Below, piece after piece: positions 48,056 through 59,905 of a stretch of 64,000 nt of DNA. Positions within the stretch are counted from its first letter, which is position 1, and each line of letters begins with the position of its first letter. Origin of the DNA: Dasypus novemcinctus (lineage: Eukaryota > Chordata > Mammalia > Cingulata > Dasypodidae). Both the position numbers and the translations under genes were made by a program. The notes under the pieces were generated by a model. The model searched no databases. It saw only the letters and a program-made list of their open reading frames with translations, and was not told where the DNA came from. The stretch lies in the NCBI RefSeq assembly GCF_030445035.2, contig NC_080701.1, forward strand, positions 25,264,798 through 25,328,797, read 5' to 3'.

Positions 48056-48059
48056 TGGT

Positions 48060-48145
48060 TGCTTCTAAATTCCCAATAATTGGATTAGTGCCTACCACAT
48101 AGTAGTTGCTCGATAAATGTATTCATTGAATCAGTAAATCAATGT
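48060..48145 (+). mobile_element. L2 LINE 3' terminus
   Basis: 'tgcctaccacatagtagttgctcgataaatgtattcattgaatc' is the L2 3' end (gcacatagtaggtgctcaataaatatttgttgaatg), joined to an L1 piece on its left and a SINE on its right. Confidence 0.75.
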
Positions 48146-48150
48146 AGATA

Positions 48151-48563
48151 GGAAGCAGACTTGGCCCAATGGATAGGGCGTTCGCCTACCACATGGGAGG
48201 TCTGCGGTTCAAACCCCGGGCCTCCTTGACCCGTGTGGAGCTGGCCCATGCGCAGTGCTGATGTGTGCAAGGAGTGCCCTGCCACGCAGGGGTGTCCGCC
48301 GCATAGGGGAGCCCCACACGCAAGGAGTGCACCCCATAAGGAGAGCCGCCCAGCGTGAAAGAAAGTGCAGCCTGCCCAAGAATGGCACCGCACACATGGA
48401 GAGCTGACACAAGATGACTCAACAAAAAGAAACACAGACTCCCGGTGCCGCTGATAAGGATAGAAGTGGTCACAGAAGAACACAGAGCAAATGGACACAG
48501 AGAGCAGACAACTTGGGGGGGGGGGGGAGGGCGGAGAAATAAATAAAATTAATCTTTTAAAAA
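48151..48563 (+). mobile_element. DAS-SINE, chimeric, full length
   Basis: Head GGAAGCAGACTTGGCCCAAT, B box GGTTCAAACC, standard body, a run of about 13 G near 48515, and a tail of 'aaataaataaaattaatc'. Target duplication not clear because the 3' flank is AT-rich. Confidence 0.95.
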
Positions 48564-50085
48564 TAATTAATTAATTAAATAAATAACTATAACAGAAGAT
48601 AAACTCAAAGAAATACATTCCCAAGTCCCTTATATCCTTCAGTAATATGGGGGGGAAGAGAACTTTCAATGGAACTTTAAATGCTTCCTCTTAGGCTAGA
48701 ACAGTTTGAGATTCACTTCCTGGAGCATTTGTGACTGCTTTCTCTACAGCAAAGTGAGAAGAGGAAGCGTTCTTGCAGCTAATCATTTTTCTGCCTCATT
48801 TCGTGTCTACCAAAAATAGTCCCTGCAGCCTTCTGAGATAATTTTTTTGTATAAAAATAGCCTACAGATGGAAAAATATTTTCTACCAAACTGAAGAATT
48901 TTCTAAAATTTAACAGAGCTATATATCCTTAATTATGTAATCAGATATCAGTATTTCTGATACCATATGTGTCAAAGAGCCATACTTGCCAAATAATGAA
49001 TGGTGTGAGCTATTCATAGCTGGGTTCTTTGGTGCTACAGATCCCAGTTTATAATCAGAAATCTCCCATGGGAATATTGAGGCTGAAAGACCTCTCTGAA
49101 TTCAGGATGATCAACTGCCGTTAGCTGTATGAAATCCTGATCTGGCCCAGTGTCTCAAATTGGGTGTGGAAAGAAGCAGCCTGATGAAATTCAAGCCAAT
49201 CATAAATGATCAACATGAGCCACCTACCTACAAAGGATTCCTTTTACGAGGAATTACACTGAGATTCAGAAGGTTTGGCTATACCATGTGCAGTTTATCC
49301 AGGAATTATTCACATGAAAGAACTGGCTCAAAGCTCTGTTGGGTGGCTGAGAACTGATTCTGAAACTGAGAAGAAGGCAGAGGAGTAGAACACGTGTCAG
49401 ACTTGTAAGGCCTTCTCCTGCTCTGAAAAAAGTGGTCAAGAAGCCTGGTAAATCATCCGTGTTTGTTTCTCAGGGATCATATCTAAGGAAGAGCTTGGTT
49501 TTGGAGTGGTTCTTCTCCAGACGGCTCCAGACTGTGGTTGATTACAGCTCCCACTTCAGCAATCACAACTCCAAGCCAGTTATTTGCAAAACTCTGATAA
49601 CCAGACATTATGGTTTCTGACTGTGGATCTGCATTTATCTCATTGATATATCTCTGATTTAGCATGTCTTTAGTCAAACAGCTCAACTACAAAGGTACTG
49701 CAGATATTCTTAAATGAATTCTTGAAGATGACTAGCCAAGAACTTGTCTGGTTTCTCATTTCAGATTTCACAACTGGAGTTATCCTTGTTAAATTTCTGA
49801 AGAGGAAACATCTCAAACCTTGCCAATTATTTGCATTCAGACTTAGATGAGATCTTACAGCACAATCAATAATATTTTCTGAATCCTGCTAAATGTTGAT
49901 GCTCTTTCTGCACCTAATTTATTCTCATTTTTTACCAACCAAAGTTTGCTTTGTAAAAGCCATCAGGTTTAAATCAAAAGATGGGCTCCTATTACTAAAA
50001 TTATGATGACAAAATCAGTGCAAAATACAGAATCAGACAGACCAATGCAGTATTGGCATGATAAAAGCTATTTACTGAACACTTT
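48564..50085. other. No feature recognised
   Basis: About 1.5 kb of AT-rich sequence. The three short frames at 49.16-49.69 kb carry no domain. Confidence 0.45.
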
Positions 50086-50295
50086 AGCCCTCATTATTTA
50101 ATATTAGGTGCTTCAGATAACATCTCTAATCCATACATTACTACAAGATAGTATCTTCATCCCTATTTTTACAGGTTAATAAAATGAGCACAGAAAGATG
50201 AAATAACTTGCCCAAGCTTGCACAACTAGTAAGTAGAATATCTGAAATTCAAAGATAGGTCTGTCTTCCCCCAAGGCCCATTCTGCCTAATAGGA
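50086..50295 (+). mobile_element. MIR SINE
   Basis: 'ttaggtgcttcagataacatctctaatcc', 'ctatttttacaggttaataaaatgagcacagaaagatgaaataacttgcccaagcttgcacaactagtaag' match MIR order. Confidence 0.75.
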
Positions 50296-52495
50296 CATTT
50301 CTCAAAATGGCAGCCATGCCCTAAATCCCCTTTAAAGGAAACTGGTCAACTGACTGCACACATTTGAAGAATGAACCTTGGACGCTTTCTTACATGTGTC
50401 ACCTTGCTATAAAAAGGTATGTTGGCTCTTCTGGCCAAACTGAATGGAGCAGGGCAAGCTCCTGCCCCCAGGTTTACCAGGTCATCAGTCTATAGGTTAA
50501 ACAGTTGTCTACGAAGTGTTTCAGTCCAAGGGGCATTGCCCAGAAAAGATAATGATGATTCTCTTGAGCCAGTCAAATTGTCTTTCTCTTAAACTTGAAC
50601 AGGAGATACATGGAAAGTTTAGGAAGAAAGAGTTAACAGCTAGTTTCAGGGGTGGGGTTGGGAGGATCACATGAAAGACACACAGGAAGAAGACAAACAG
50701 GAAGAGACCATGAGGGGCCCAGACTGAGCAGAATCAATAAGTACGCCAAAGACCTTAGTCAACAGAAACAAACATATAAAGGGTAGAAGATGATATTGTC
50801 AGTTGGTTGTGGTCCAAGTGATGGATGCAGAGACTAAGACATTCTGAGTCACCATAATTATAGGGAAGCAATGAATGCCAGGGCTGGATGGAGGCGATGG
50901 GAGAAGATAACCTAGTGACAAGAGCCGTATCTTTCCAGGTCCCAAACTTTATTCTGCCGTGTTCAAGGCCATCTGTTTGGCTCCTCCTGGAATCCTGTGG
51001 CCCTTATTACATATGGACTCATTCTCTAAATTCCCATTTCCTGAAGTCGCTGAGTGGCCAAAGGACACACACCAGCACACATCTCCTCTCCCTTATGCTG
51101 AGCTTCTCTCAGTGTTGAGCAACTGTGAGCTTTTGCCTGCTCCTGCTGTGTGGCCTGGCCCAGGAAACCAGCTGAAGCATCTCTCTCAAAGCTAGCCAAG
51201 CCCTTGAGATCTCACCAGTCCCAAAGAGAAGACCTCTTGTCACGACTGCGGAGGTTCAGTCACCTGGCCTTTCTGTCCAACACAGACACAGCCTCAAACC
51301 AGTGTTAAAAGTTTCAGCTAAGGGGAAAGGAAGGGGTGGTTCCTACTATCCTTTCTGTTTCTTTCGAGGATTGTGGGCATCTGTTCCTTTCGGGTTCTGA
51401 AGCAGTGGGTGGCAGAAACCCAGGTTGGCTGAGGCCATGTGAGTCTTGTTTGAATTTCCTATTCTAGAAGTCCCTAAGTTTTCCTTGCTAGTCTAAAAGG
51501 GTCAAAATTACAAGAAATTATTTGAAGCTTAGGCATAAGCTTGAGAGCATGGAGATGTGCAAGGCTCAAAAACTCCGTTTGTGACTCCCACCAAAAAAAA
51601 AAGAGAGAAGAACTTTAAGAACATGTTCATCCCGCTATTAACAGCTTCGGGATCTGCCTCAGAAAGAGGTGAAGAATCCTTATCTGCCCCGACTTGATTC
51701 AAGAAAGTTCTGCCAACAGCTCACTCAGACACAAAGGACCAGCAAGACATTCAACTTTCTTTGAACATCAAAGAGCCCGCGGCCTTCTGGGTGACTTTGG
51801 AGGAGGGAAAGGGAAACAGGGACGCGTGTTGATGGTATAAAGATCAAACAGGACCCAACGGGGCATAATGCTTCCCTTTATCTCCTGACTCCAAGAGTCG
51901 ACAATCTGCCTGCCATGCCCTGAAGCTGGGGAATTAGGAGGGGAGGAATTGAAGAGTCTTTCTTCATTCAGGGAGACAGAGAACAATGCAGAAATTACAG
52001 CTCATCCTAAGAAAAGCCTCTTAGGAGATTTTCACTTTCCCTGTTCCGGGCTCAGGATTTTCAGCCAGGAATTCTCATTGCCCATGTTCTATCTCATCCC
52101 CATCATTTCATACTCTTTTTTTCCTCTTCTCTACCCCAAGTGGCCCCTGCCTCTCTTTTACTTTAAGTTTTGGGGGACTTACTTAAAGTGGGGCCCAGCA
52201 CAGTGCATGGCCTAGAGATGGCACTGAAAAATATTTACAGCAAAAAAGAGCAATAAGGAAATGAATGAATGCCTGTCTCGTTGTTGGAGGGAAGTGGTTT
52301 ATAAGCTCGGTCATTCTGCTTTCAACATTTCATTCTTTCGCTCAACTTCAATAAACATATAATGTAAATCTACCATGTGCTTGTGCTTGCTTGTAGGAAG
52401 ACAAAAAAAAAAGCCTTAGACATAGCACCTACACTCAAAAGCCTCAAATTTACCTTTAAAAAATGGCATATGGACCCAATTACTGAAATGTGTGT
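50296..52495. other. No feature recognised
   Basis: About 2.2 kb without an assignable gene or repeat. Confidence 0.45.
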
Positions 52496-52499
52496 GGAC

Positions 52500-52640
52500 T
52501 CTAAAACAATTATCTAGGGACCACTAGTTAAAAATGCAAGTTTCTCAATTCCCACCCACCAGGGCTTCTGATTCACATAGGGCCCAAGAATCTGAATTTG
52601 GAGCCAGCTCCATACCAGTCCACACTTGAGAAAATACTGG
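52500..52640 (+). mobile_element. hAT-Charlie MER20-like fragment
   Basis: 'ctagggaccactagttaaaaatgcaagtttctcaattcccaccc', 'cttctgattcacatagggcccaagaatctg', ending 'acacttgagaaaatactg' follow MER20; the last bases match the terminal repeat CAGTGGTTCTCAA read in reverse. Confidence 0.7.
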
Positions 52641-53025
52641 CTTGTGAGGAAAAGCAACTCAAAGACTACCACTGAATACCTTACCTGGTCTTTTCAGTGG
52701 TCTTTCCCCCTTACTCCTGGACACCTTTTCAGCGTCCTCCCCATCCCCGCCCCAAATCTGGTGACTCAGGGTTGTAGGTTCCACGTGCATGGATACCCAC
52801 TCAGGTCTAAGAGCAGGCATTCCTGGAAAACTGGAAGTGAATGCTTCACCAAAGCCCATTCGCATGAGAGAGAATAAAATCCTTCCCTTCCCTCAAACCA
52901 CTGCTTTTGCTCTCCCAGGATATCCTAGGGGGAAAAAATCCAGGTGCAATGAGCTGGGGTAGGATAGGACTTTATCCTTCACCCATAGGATAAAGTCCAG
53001 ACTCCTGCAGATCTGCCAGAACTTG
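52641..53025. other. No feature recognised
   Basis: About 390 bp; 'aggataaagtccagactcctgcagatctgcc' near 52985 hints at the L2 that follows. Confidence 0.4.
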
Positions 53026-53029
53026 ACTA

Positions 53030-53285
53030 AAGTATGAGATACTCAAAAAGCTGCTCTTGGGTGGAATGGAATACTGCCTCTTTTGCCTCCGTTATACTTT
53101 GTACTTTCTTTAAAGTATCTATCACATTTTGTGGCATTTATTTATTTAACAGATTACCTGATTCTTCTCCTAGACTGGCATCTCCTTGAGGACACAGCTC
53201 GTGTCTTATTCATCTCTCTACTAGTGCCTAGCCCAGTGCTGAGGGCATAATATGAGTTCAATCAATGTTTAATTAATTTTTTCAT
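53030..53285 (+). mobile_element. L2 LINE 3' end
   Basis: 'tagactggcatctccttgaggacacagctcgtgtcttattcatctctctactagtgcctagcccagtgctgagggcataatatgagttcaatcaatg' follows the L2 3' UTR closely. Confidence 0.85.
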
Positions 53286-53885
53286 ATGAAGTGTTTTCGA
53301 ATAGGACTATTTTCCTCCTTGACCCTCAACATGTTCTTCCCATCTCCAATGTTGAATCTTTAGTTCTGCTCTTCCCCTTTCTTGAAATATTCTCTATTCT
53401 CTCTCTCATTGCCCCTTTCATCTCATGAAACATTTTCTGTAACCTATAATCACAGTGTATTGAGTACTTGAGAGAATACGTCTGCCACTTGTTTCTGCTG
53501 GCTCTTGCTTACCGTGGCTTGTTTCCTTGTGTGTTTTGTAATATTGGATTATGAACTTGTGTTTGATAAGGTGCACTGAGTCACTACCATTAAAGCATCA
53601 CTTTAATTCTGTAGCTTGAAGTTTCCTGTACAATGCAAATAGTATAAATTCAAACCCCAAACACATGTAATGGTGAGCCTGTAGCAAAAATTTACAGGGG
53701 AAATATTTTTTTTTCACCCAGGATCTAACATGATAAGTTTTCTCTGGCTATTTTCCTTGGCCAGAGGCCACATGTCTCCTAGTCTAAACTTTCCCCGGGG
53801 ATCCTGTTTAATGTATGTGCAGGCTATCTCATTTTATCTTCTCTCTTTGAATAGGCCCAAGAATCCTAATCCACAAGGCATTAAA
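53286..53885. other. No feature recognised
   Basis: About 600 bp with nothing assignable. Confidence 0.45.
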
Positions 53886-53891
53886 ACCCAA

Positions 53892-54103
53892 AACTCTCTA
53901 TCAGGGATTGACAAACTATGGCCTATGGGCCAAATCCAGTCCACTGCAAGTCAAGTCCTCCCACAACCTTTTGATAACATATTATCTGTGGTTGCATACA
54001 TGTTACAAAGGCAGAATTAAATCGTTGCAACAGACTGTATGACCAGCAAAGCCAAAAATATGTATTAACTTTACAGAAAAAGTTTGCCAATCCCTACTCT
54101 AGA
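53892..54103 (+). mobile_element. Non-autonomous hAT DNA transposon
   Basis: Terminal inverted repeats CAGGGATTGACAAACT and (reverse) AGGGATTGGCAAACT bound a ~210-bp element with the 'atggcctatgggccaaatccagtcc' and 'ggcagaattaaatcgttgcaacagactgtatg' blocks typical of this placental family. Flanks ACTCTCTA/ACTCTAGA suggest an 8-bp hAT target duplication. Family name not certain. Confidence 0.85.
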
Positions 54104-54655
54104 CGAGCAGAACTGCCAAATAAATGAGAGCCTCTGTTTTTACCCCCTAGGAATTACTCTTACTCTCTTGTGCTCAGTTATGCCTTTCAATGGAATTGTC
54201 CATCCAGTAAATTTAGATATACCATAAGGGAATACTTTCCAGAACACCTAGTGCAACTACAGTGTCAGAAGTAGAAATTAGCCTCTCAAAATCCTAACCC
54301 TCTCTGAGAACATCTCTCCTTCAGAACCCCAATATTTTCAGTTTACAGTTTCAAACACATCTCCAAACTTCAAATACCGTTGCCATCTATCACCTGTGGT
54401 TCAGCAATGCATTTCACATGTGATCTTTTGTTTTGTTTTTATTGCTGTAGAGTTGCATTGAGTAAGTATTCTTTTTCCTAAGGTCAGCAGTATCTTGAAA
54501 ACAAGGTTTTAACATTTAGAACAAGACCTAGAGGTCTGGGTTTAGAGAACATTCTTGGAATGTTACGGAACTCTAAATCTGGAGATTTGGAGAAGAAACC
54601 CAGTCACTTTGTGGCAGTGGAGAACATAGCGGGGGATACTAGTAACTGTTCAGGC
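54104..54655. other. No feature recognised
   Basis: About 550 bp with nothing assignable. Confidence 0.45.
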
Positions 54656-54659
54656 TTTT

Positions 54660-54850
54660 GGTTTAGACAGAACTAGGTTCAAATCGCAGCTCAAGCCCTT
54701 ACAAGCTCTGTTATCTCAGGCACTTATTTAACTCTTCTGGAGGTAAGTCCCTTCATCAATCAAATGGAGAGTGTGGTACCTAACTTGAGCAGTTGGAAAA
54801 CTTAGAGATAATACATATACAGTGCCTGGCACATACAGGCAACCAGTAGA
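54660..54850 (-). mobile_element. MIR SINE
   Basis: 'aggttcaaatcgcagctcaagcccttacaagctctgttatctcaggc..ttatttaactcttctgg', 'gagataatacatatacagtgcctggcacatacagg' match minus-strand MIR. Confidence 0.78.
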
Positions 54851-55179
54851 CTATTATCATGTAGTTACATAAAAAAACGTTTATTGGTAAGCTTGAGACC
54901 ACTCTTGAAGATAGCGTTGACTATGCTATGCATCCAAGCTAGAATTTGATCCACGTTTGGATCAAGGTTTTGTGAAACTTAGACAGAAAGTGGGGAATTG
55001 GGAAGATGCATTTCTAAACCCTACAAAATGGCAAATTTCCAGCATGTTAGCTCTAACCATAGAAATTCTGCAGGGCTCTAAACACGAGTGGGCCAAATGA
55101 CCTAACCAAATTCATGGAACCAACAAACAAGTGTTTACTGAGTTATGACTGTAAATAGCTATTTAAAATTGTAGGTTGA

Positions 55180-55860
55180 GTGTTACTGCCATAGATAACT
55201 CGGTTCAGTTTTGTGCTTGGCCTTGGCTTCCTGACGATTTGCTGGTGTCTTGTACCACCATGCCTAGTGGGTCTGAGCTTTGCCAACTAGTCTTGTTCTT
55301 TAGAGGAAAAAAAATGTTTTTCTTTTCCTTTCCCTTGGCATTTGCAGCAGAGGAATGGGGCCCAAGGAGGGAAATGAAGAGGGCCGGCCTGGAGTTGCAC
55401 CACCCACCTCCAGGCCGGCTTAGCCCTACATCGTTGGCACCGGTTTGAGGCTGCTAAAAGGCTAGTTTGGGCAATGGGTAAGACTGTGGAGAGCAGGGGG
55501 ACGAGGCCACAGTTTACTTATGGCCGCAGCAACAGGAGAGGAAAAGGGGAATTGGTAGTGAAAAGGCTGCTGCTCCCCGCATGGCGCCTCAGCCCTGAGC
55601 ACGCGTGCTGGTGACTTGTCTCTGCCATGCTCGCCTTGTGGCTGGCACATCCCCCCCGCCCCGACTCGCAGGGCACTGCGCTTTTGCTAACTGCCGTGTC
55701 CCCGCCCCCCCCCCCCACCTGCCGCCTCCTGAATTCCCACCTGCATGACGCAGCCCTCTCTTCCCGGCAGTCACTGGCATTCCCACCCTCCTCCTCATTC
55801 TGCCCAGACATGCCTCTCTCCCCATTTCCCATCATTTTACTGGTCCATCACCTCTGACTT
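55180..55860. other. GC-rich, CpG-bearing patch
   Basis: A locally GC-rich stretch in AT-rich surroundings, with several CpGs (for example around 55590-55640 and 55650-55760), a C run of about 14 near 55705 and a perfect hairpin at 55383-55419. No repeat family or coding frame explains it. It could be a decayed CpG island, a regulatory element or an old gene-derived piece. Confidence 0.4.
55383..55419. repeat. Perfect 12-bp hairpin
   Basis: GCCGGCCTGGAG and CTCCAGGCCGGC form a perfect stem around a 13-nt loop; the arms are GC-rich and thus stable. No known structural RNA family is recognised. Confidence 0.9.
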
Positions 55861-56214
55861 ATTCAATTATGAATTTTGAAATCTCCTTGTTTGCATATTT
55901 TATGGTGTCAAAAACACAGCACTTTTGACACTTGTTTGTATCTCACATGATGCCAAACAGGTGTTCAGTTAAGTTCTAGAATATTTCAATCACTATTTAT
56001 TAAGATGTTCTGTGTCTGAATTGAGACGTCTCAGCAATAGCAAATGTTTAATTTGTTCACTCTTCTTTCTCAGGAATGTAATGGCATACTTTTCAATAAA
56101 TACAGTAGCTAAATCTATGCCAATACTATGTCATAGTTAGTTAATTGATCTTGACAAACAATAAATTGATGAAAAATTTGCCGTTCAGATTTCCCTAATA
56201 TACAAGCAGCTTTG

Positions 56215-57020
56215 AAAAATAAAAAGAGACAAAAAATCCCAAAAGAAAAATGGGCAAAGGATATAAATAAAGAATTCACAGAAAAGGAAATAAAAATGGA
56301 TCTTAAACGTAGGAAAATGCACTCAACCTCATTCATAGCAAGAGAAAAGCAACTTAAAGTCCCACGATATACATTTTTATCTTCTTAACAGACACAGGTC
56401 AAAACATGTGATAGCATTTTTGTTGAAAACTTTGTAGGCAAGCAAGTGAGGAAATAGGCAGGCTCATAAGCTATTGCTAGGAGTATAAAATAATGCAACC
56501 TCTCCAGAGGGTGTTTTAGCAATATTCATAAAAATTACAACTTTACACACCTTTGACCTAGCAATTCCAGTTGTGAGAAATCATCAAACGAATATGTTCT
56601 CACATGAGTTAGATGATGTATATACAAGATTATTCACTGTAGCACTGTTTGTAATAAGAAGGGATTGGGGGGAAAAAACGGCTTAAATAAATTATGGTGT
56701 ATCCCTGTAATGGAATACTATACAGCTCTAAAAGGAGGAAGAGTATATTTTAGGGAAACTATGTACTGTTAAGGATACATTGTTAGGTGACAAAAGCAAC
56801 ATACAGGACAATATGTATCATGCATTGTTGTCATCTGTGCAAAAAGGAGGGGGAGAAGACTATATACATATATGCTTTTTATGCATAGAATATCTCTAAG
56901 GACATACAAGAAATTTAACATTGCCACTAGATGCCTGGGCTGTAGGGATTGGATGCAGACTTTTCACCATGTACCCTTTCGTACCTTTTGAATTCTGACC
57001 ACCAAAATAAAAAGAACCTT
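56215..57020 (+). mobile_element. L1 ORF2/3' region, old
   Basis: 'gggcaaaggatataaataaagaattcacagaaaag', 'gacctagcaattccagttgtgagaaatcatc', 'gcactgtttgtaataag', 'ttatggtgtatccctgtaatggaatactatacagctct' and a 3' end 'ccaaaataaaaagaacc' give the L1 order. Heavily diverged. Confidence 0.85.
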
Positions 57021-57660
57021 TTAATCAAATGCCCCAGCTGATGACAACAGGTGGAATTTCTGTGCCACTCCACCTCACCAAATCCCCTTATGAAGAATGA
57101 TAGCACCCAAATGCCTGGCAGTTCCACAATGATCTATCCAAGCAGTTGCAGGGACTCAGTGCCCCAAAGTGCCCCTGTCATTTCTGGGAGTCCTAAAGGC
57201 AGGCTCCTCAGGTGCTGCCAAAACATTCTCTATCCTTGCAAAATTCCATTCATCCCCCCACCTGGCCATGCCTCCCCCAGGCAAAGGCCTCTTGGGACAG
57301 CATTGCCTTACCCTACCAGTTATCTCCCACGGCAGTATCCAGACGCTCCCAACATGCCCATTCCTTGGAAGCTAGGCTCCTAGCAGGGCAGGAAGAGCCT
57401 GCTCTCCTGCTTGGAGTTGCATTTTGTCTCCTTTGCCCTGAAGCAATTCTGCCTGAACACAGAACCTTGTAGCCTCTGTTAAACATTTCTATAGCACCTA
57501 GTAGTAACACCCTAATCTCCTGTCTGTAAAAACTAAACAGACTCCACAGGACTGATGGGAAACAGATCCCATAACACCCATCAATTCTCCACTTTTTCTG
57601 GGGTGCGTGGGGAACAGGGGGTTGCTTCCTCCTTTGAAAATCTCTTTCTCCTCCCTCAAA
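57021..57660. other. No feature recognised
   Basis: About 640 bp, moderately C-rich, frames on both strands, none supported. Confidence 0.45.
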
Positions 57661-57679
57661 AGCAAAACAAATATGGACA

Positions 57680-58161
57680 GGGAAACAGATGTGGCTCAAG
57701 CAATTAGGCTCCCATCTACCACACAGGAGGTCCAGGGTTCAGTTCCTGGGGCCTCCTGGTGAAGGCAAACTGGCCTGTGTGGTGAGCTGTCCCACACAGG
57801 AGTGCTGCCCCATGCAGAGAGCTGGCCTGATCAGAGAATTGTCCCATGTGGAGTGTTGGCCCACACAGAAGTGCTGGCCCATGCAGGCGAGGTGGCCCAT
57901 GCAGAAAGCTGGTGCAGCAAGATGATGCAACAGAAAGAGAGACACAGAGGAGAGACAATAAGGGACACAGCAGACCAGTGAGCTTAGGTGGCACAAGAGA
58001 TTGAGCACCTCTCCCACTCTAGAAGTTCCCAGGATCAGTTCCTGGTGCCAACTAAAGGAGAAGACAAATAGACACAGAAGAACACAGAGTGAATGGACAC
58101 TGAGAGCAGACAGCAAGGGCAAAACAATGAGGAGGGGGATAAAATAAATCTTTAAAAAAAG
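57680..58161 (+). mobile_element. DAS-SINE, chimeric, expanded body
   Basis: Head GGGAAACAGATGTGGCTCAA and B box GGTTCAGTTCC, then an unusually long run of 'tggcccatgcag-agagc' type units (about 57770-57915), then the standard distal body and 'aaaataaatc' tail. Flanks AAAACAAATATGGA/AAAACAAATACAGA point to a diverged duplication. At about 480 bp it is the longest copy here. Confidence 0.93.
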
Positions 58162-58247
58162 AAAACAAATACAGATGGTGAAAGTTAGAGGGAAAGAGGT
58201 GTTATATATAACTGTAGCAGTCATCCAACAATTTTTTATATCAGCTA

Positions 58248-58902
58248 TGTATTAGCCAAAAGGGATGGGTGCTGATGCAAAGTACCAGAAATCTGTTGGC
58301 CTTTACAAAGGGTATTTTTTGGGGTAGAAGCTTACAGTCACAAGACCCTAAAGAATCCAACTCAAGGTACCATAAGAGGTACTTGTTCACCCAAAGTCAT
58401 TGACCATATGTTGAAACAAGATGGTGGGCGATGTCTGCAAGGGTTCAGCCTTCTTTCTTCCTCTTAAGGCTCTGTAGCTCCAGCTTCTTCTGATCTCAGC
58501 TGTAGGCTGGTATAAGGCTCATCTCTCTCCCTGGGGCTCGTTTCTTTCTGGGCTAGGCTGCTCTGTTCTCTTCACAAGGTCAGCTGTAAACTATCAGGTT
58601 TATCTCTCTTCCCTGGGCCTCCTCCATATCTAATGAGCTGTCTCTCTTCCTCTGTGTTCTTCTCTGTGTATCTACTTCCATTTGAGAGTCTGTTTTATTA
58701 GCCCACCAAGGGAGAGAGACACAATGCTGAGTCACACTATAATGATATGGTTGAATCAAAGCCCTAATCTTAACATAATTTAATCAAAGACATCTCAGCT
58801 GAATCTAATACAATCAAAAGAGTATCACACCCGGAAGAACAGACCAGTTTACAAACATAAACAATATATATTTTTGGAATTCATAAATATCAACCTGCCA
58901 CA
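58248..58902 (-). mobile_element. Solo LTR, xenarthran MaLR-like, complete
   Basis: The longest intact-looking LTR of this family here (about 655 bp). TG...CA ends, AATAAAACAG-like and AAAAAATACC signals on the minus strand, and a perfect AGCTA duplication at 58243-58247 and 58903-58907. It is the best local reference for the damaged relatives at 3816 and 7157-8315. Confidence 0.9.
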
Positions 58903-58907
58903 AGCTA

Positions 58908-59225
58908 CATTTAGCAAAAACAAGTTTTGGACAATTCCTTTCTCACAAGAATTGTCACACTAAGTCCTTCCTTGCTGTTTTCCACTGTATTAATTCTGAC
59001 CCTTAATAGACCAAATCTATGATACCTACTGTTCTGCAATTGTCTTCGGCCCATCCTGGTTCCAACCTGCACCTTGAGGCTATATCAGTCTTCTTAAAAC
59101 ACTGTTGAGTCAGCTCACATCTGTGGAATTGCATTCACTCTTGAGCACAGTTATATTTTACAAAGAACCCTTGAAAGTAAGAGCTCATGCATGGAGGCTG
59201 GCTAGGTTCATCGGTCTAGAAAATA
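58908..59225. other. No feature recognised
   Basis: About 320 bp with nothing assignable. Confidence 0.45.
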
Positions 59226-59227
59226 AT

Positions 59228-59640
59228 GTATACATTCAACAAAGTGTTGTACACATGTGATGTGGAAGACACTGGGCTAGACAATATGTGTGAAAGAGGA
59301 TCCATAAGATACATTTCTGGGTCTCAAGGAGCTTGGAGACCAGGAGAAAATATAATACTTTCACACAAAATGGCTGTCCTGTCAAGTACAATGTGACACA
59401 TGACATAAAATACATACAGTTAATGCACTGTGGAAATTAAGAGGAGGGTGAGGCTTCATCCAGCTAGGGGAAATCAAAAGAAGGTTGCATAAAGCAATAA
59501 AATATGAGTTGGGTCTTGAGGGAAAGGTAGAATTTGGATACACAAAGAAGGAAGGGAAGAGGACAAGCCAAGGCTGAGAGGACCAAAGTGGTTTGGCTTG
59601 ATTGGAACACAGATCCAGTGAAGAATAAGGTGGAAAATGA
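59228..59640 (-). mobile_element. L2-like LINE fragment
   Basis: 'cattcaacaaagtgttgtacacatgtgatgtggaagacactgggctag', 'ctgggtctcaaggagcttggagaccagg' follow the minus-strand L2 end; the remainder is diverged. Confidence 0.6.
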
Positions 59641-59659
59641 GCCTGTGTACAACTACAGG

Positions 59660-59905
59660 TAGCACCAAATAACTATTACTACTGCCATCTGCATGGCCCT
59701 TTACATTTATAAAACTCTTTCCCATGAAGTATCATTTGACCTTCAGAATGACTCCATGACTTAGAAATTTTCAGATAGATACTAGGGCTCAAAGAGTGTA
59801 TGAAATAACTTATTCAAGGTTAGTCAGTGACAAAAGCTGGTTTTAAGTTAGGAAACCACACAGCACTTGGCATAGAGAAGGCACTAAAATGCCTTAAATA
59901 TGTGT
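59660..59905 (+). mobile_element. MIR SINE
   Basis: 'gccctttacatttataaaactctttcccatg', 'ttgaccttcagaatgactccatgac', 'agggctcaaagagtgtatgaaataacttattcaagg' follow the MIR order. Confidence 0.68.

Noticed and set aside
48139-48498. Open frames of about 90-160 codons over the chimeric SINEs (also at 18675-19157, 37748-38117, 39285-39816, 40834-41235, 45148-45526, 62671-62952)
   Set aside because: The predicted peptides are near-identical between loci because they translate the same SINE; frames exist by chance in GC-rich tRNA-derived sequence.
57770-57915. CRISPR-like repeat array
   Set aside because: The units are contiguous and imperfect without unique spacers, and the host is a mammal; they are part of a SINE body.
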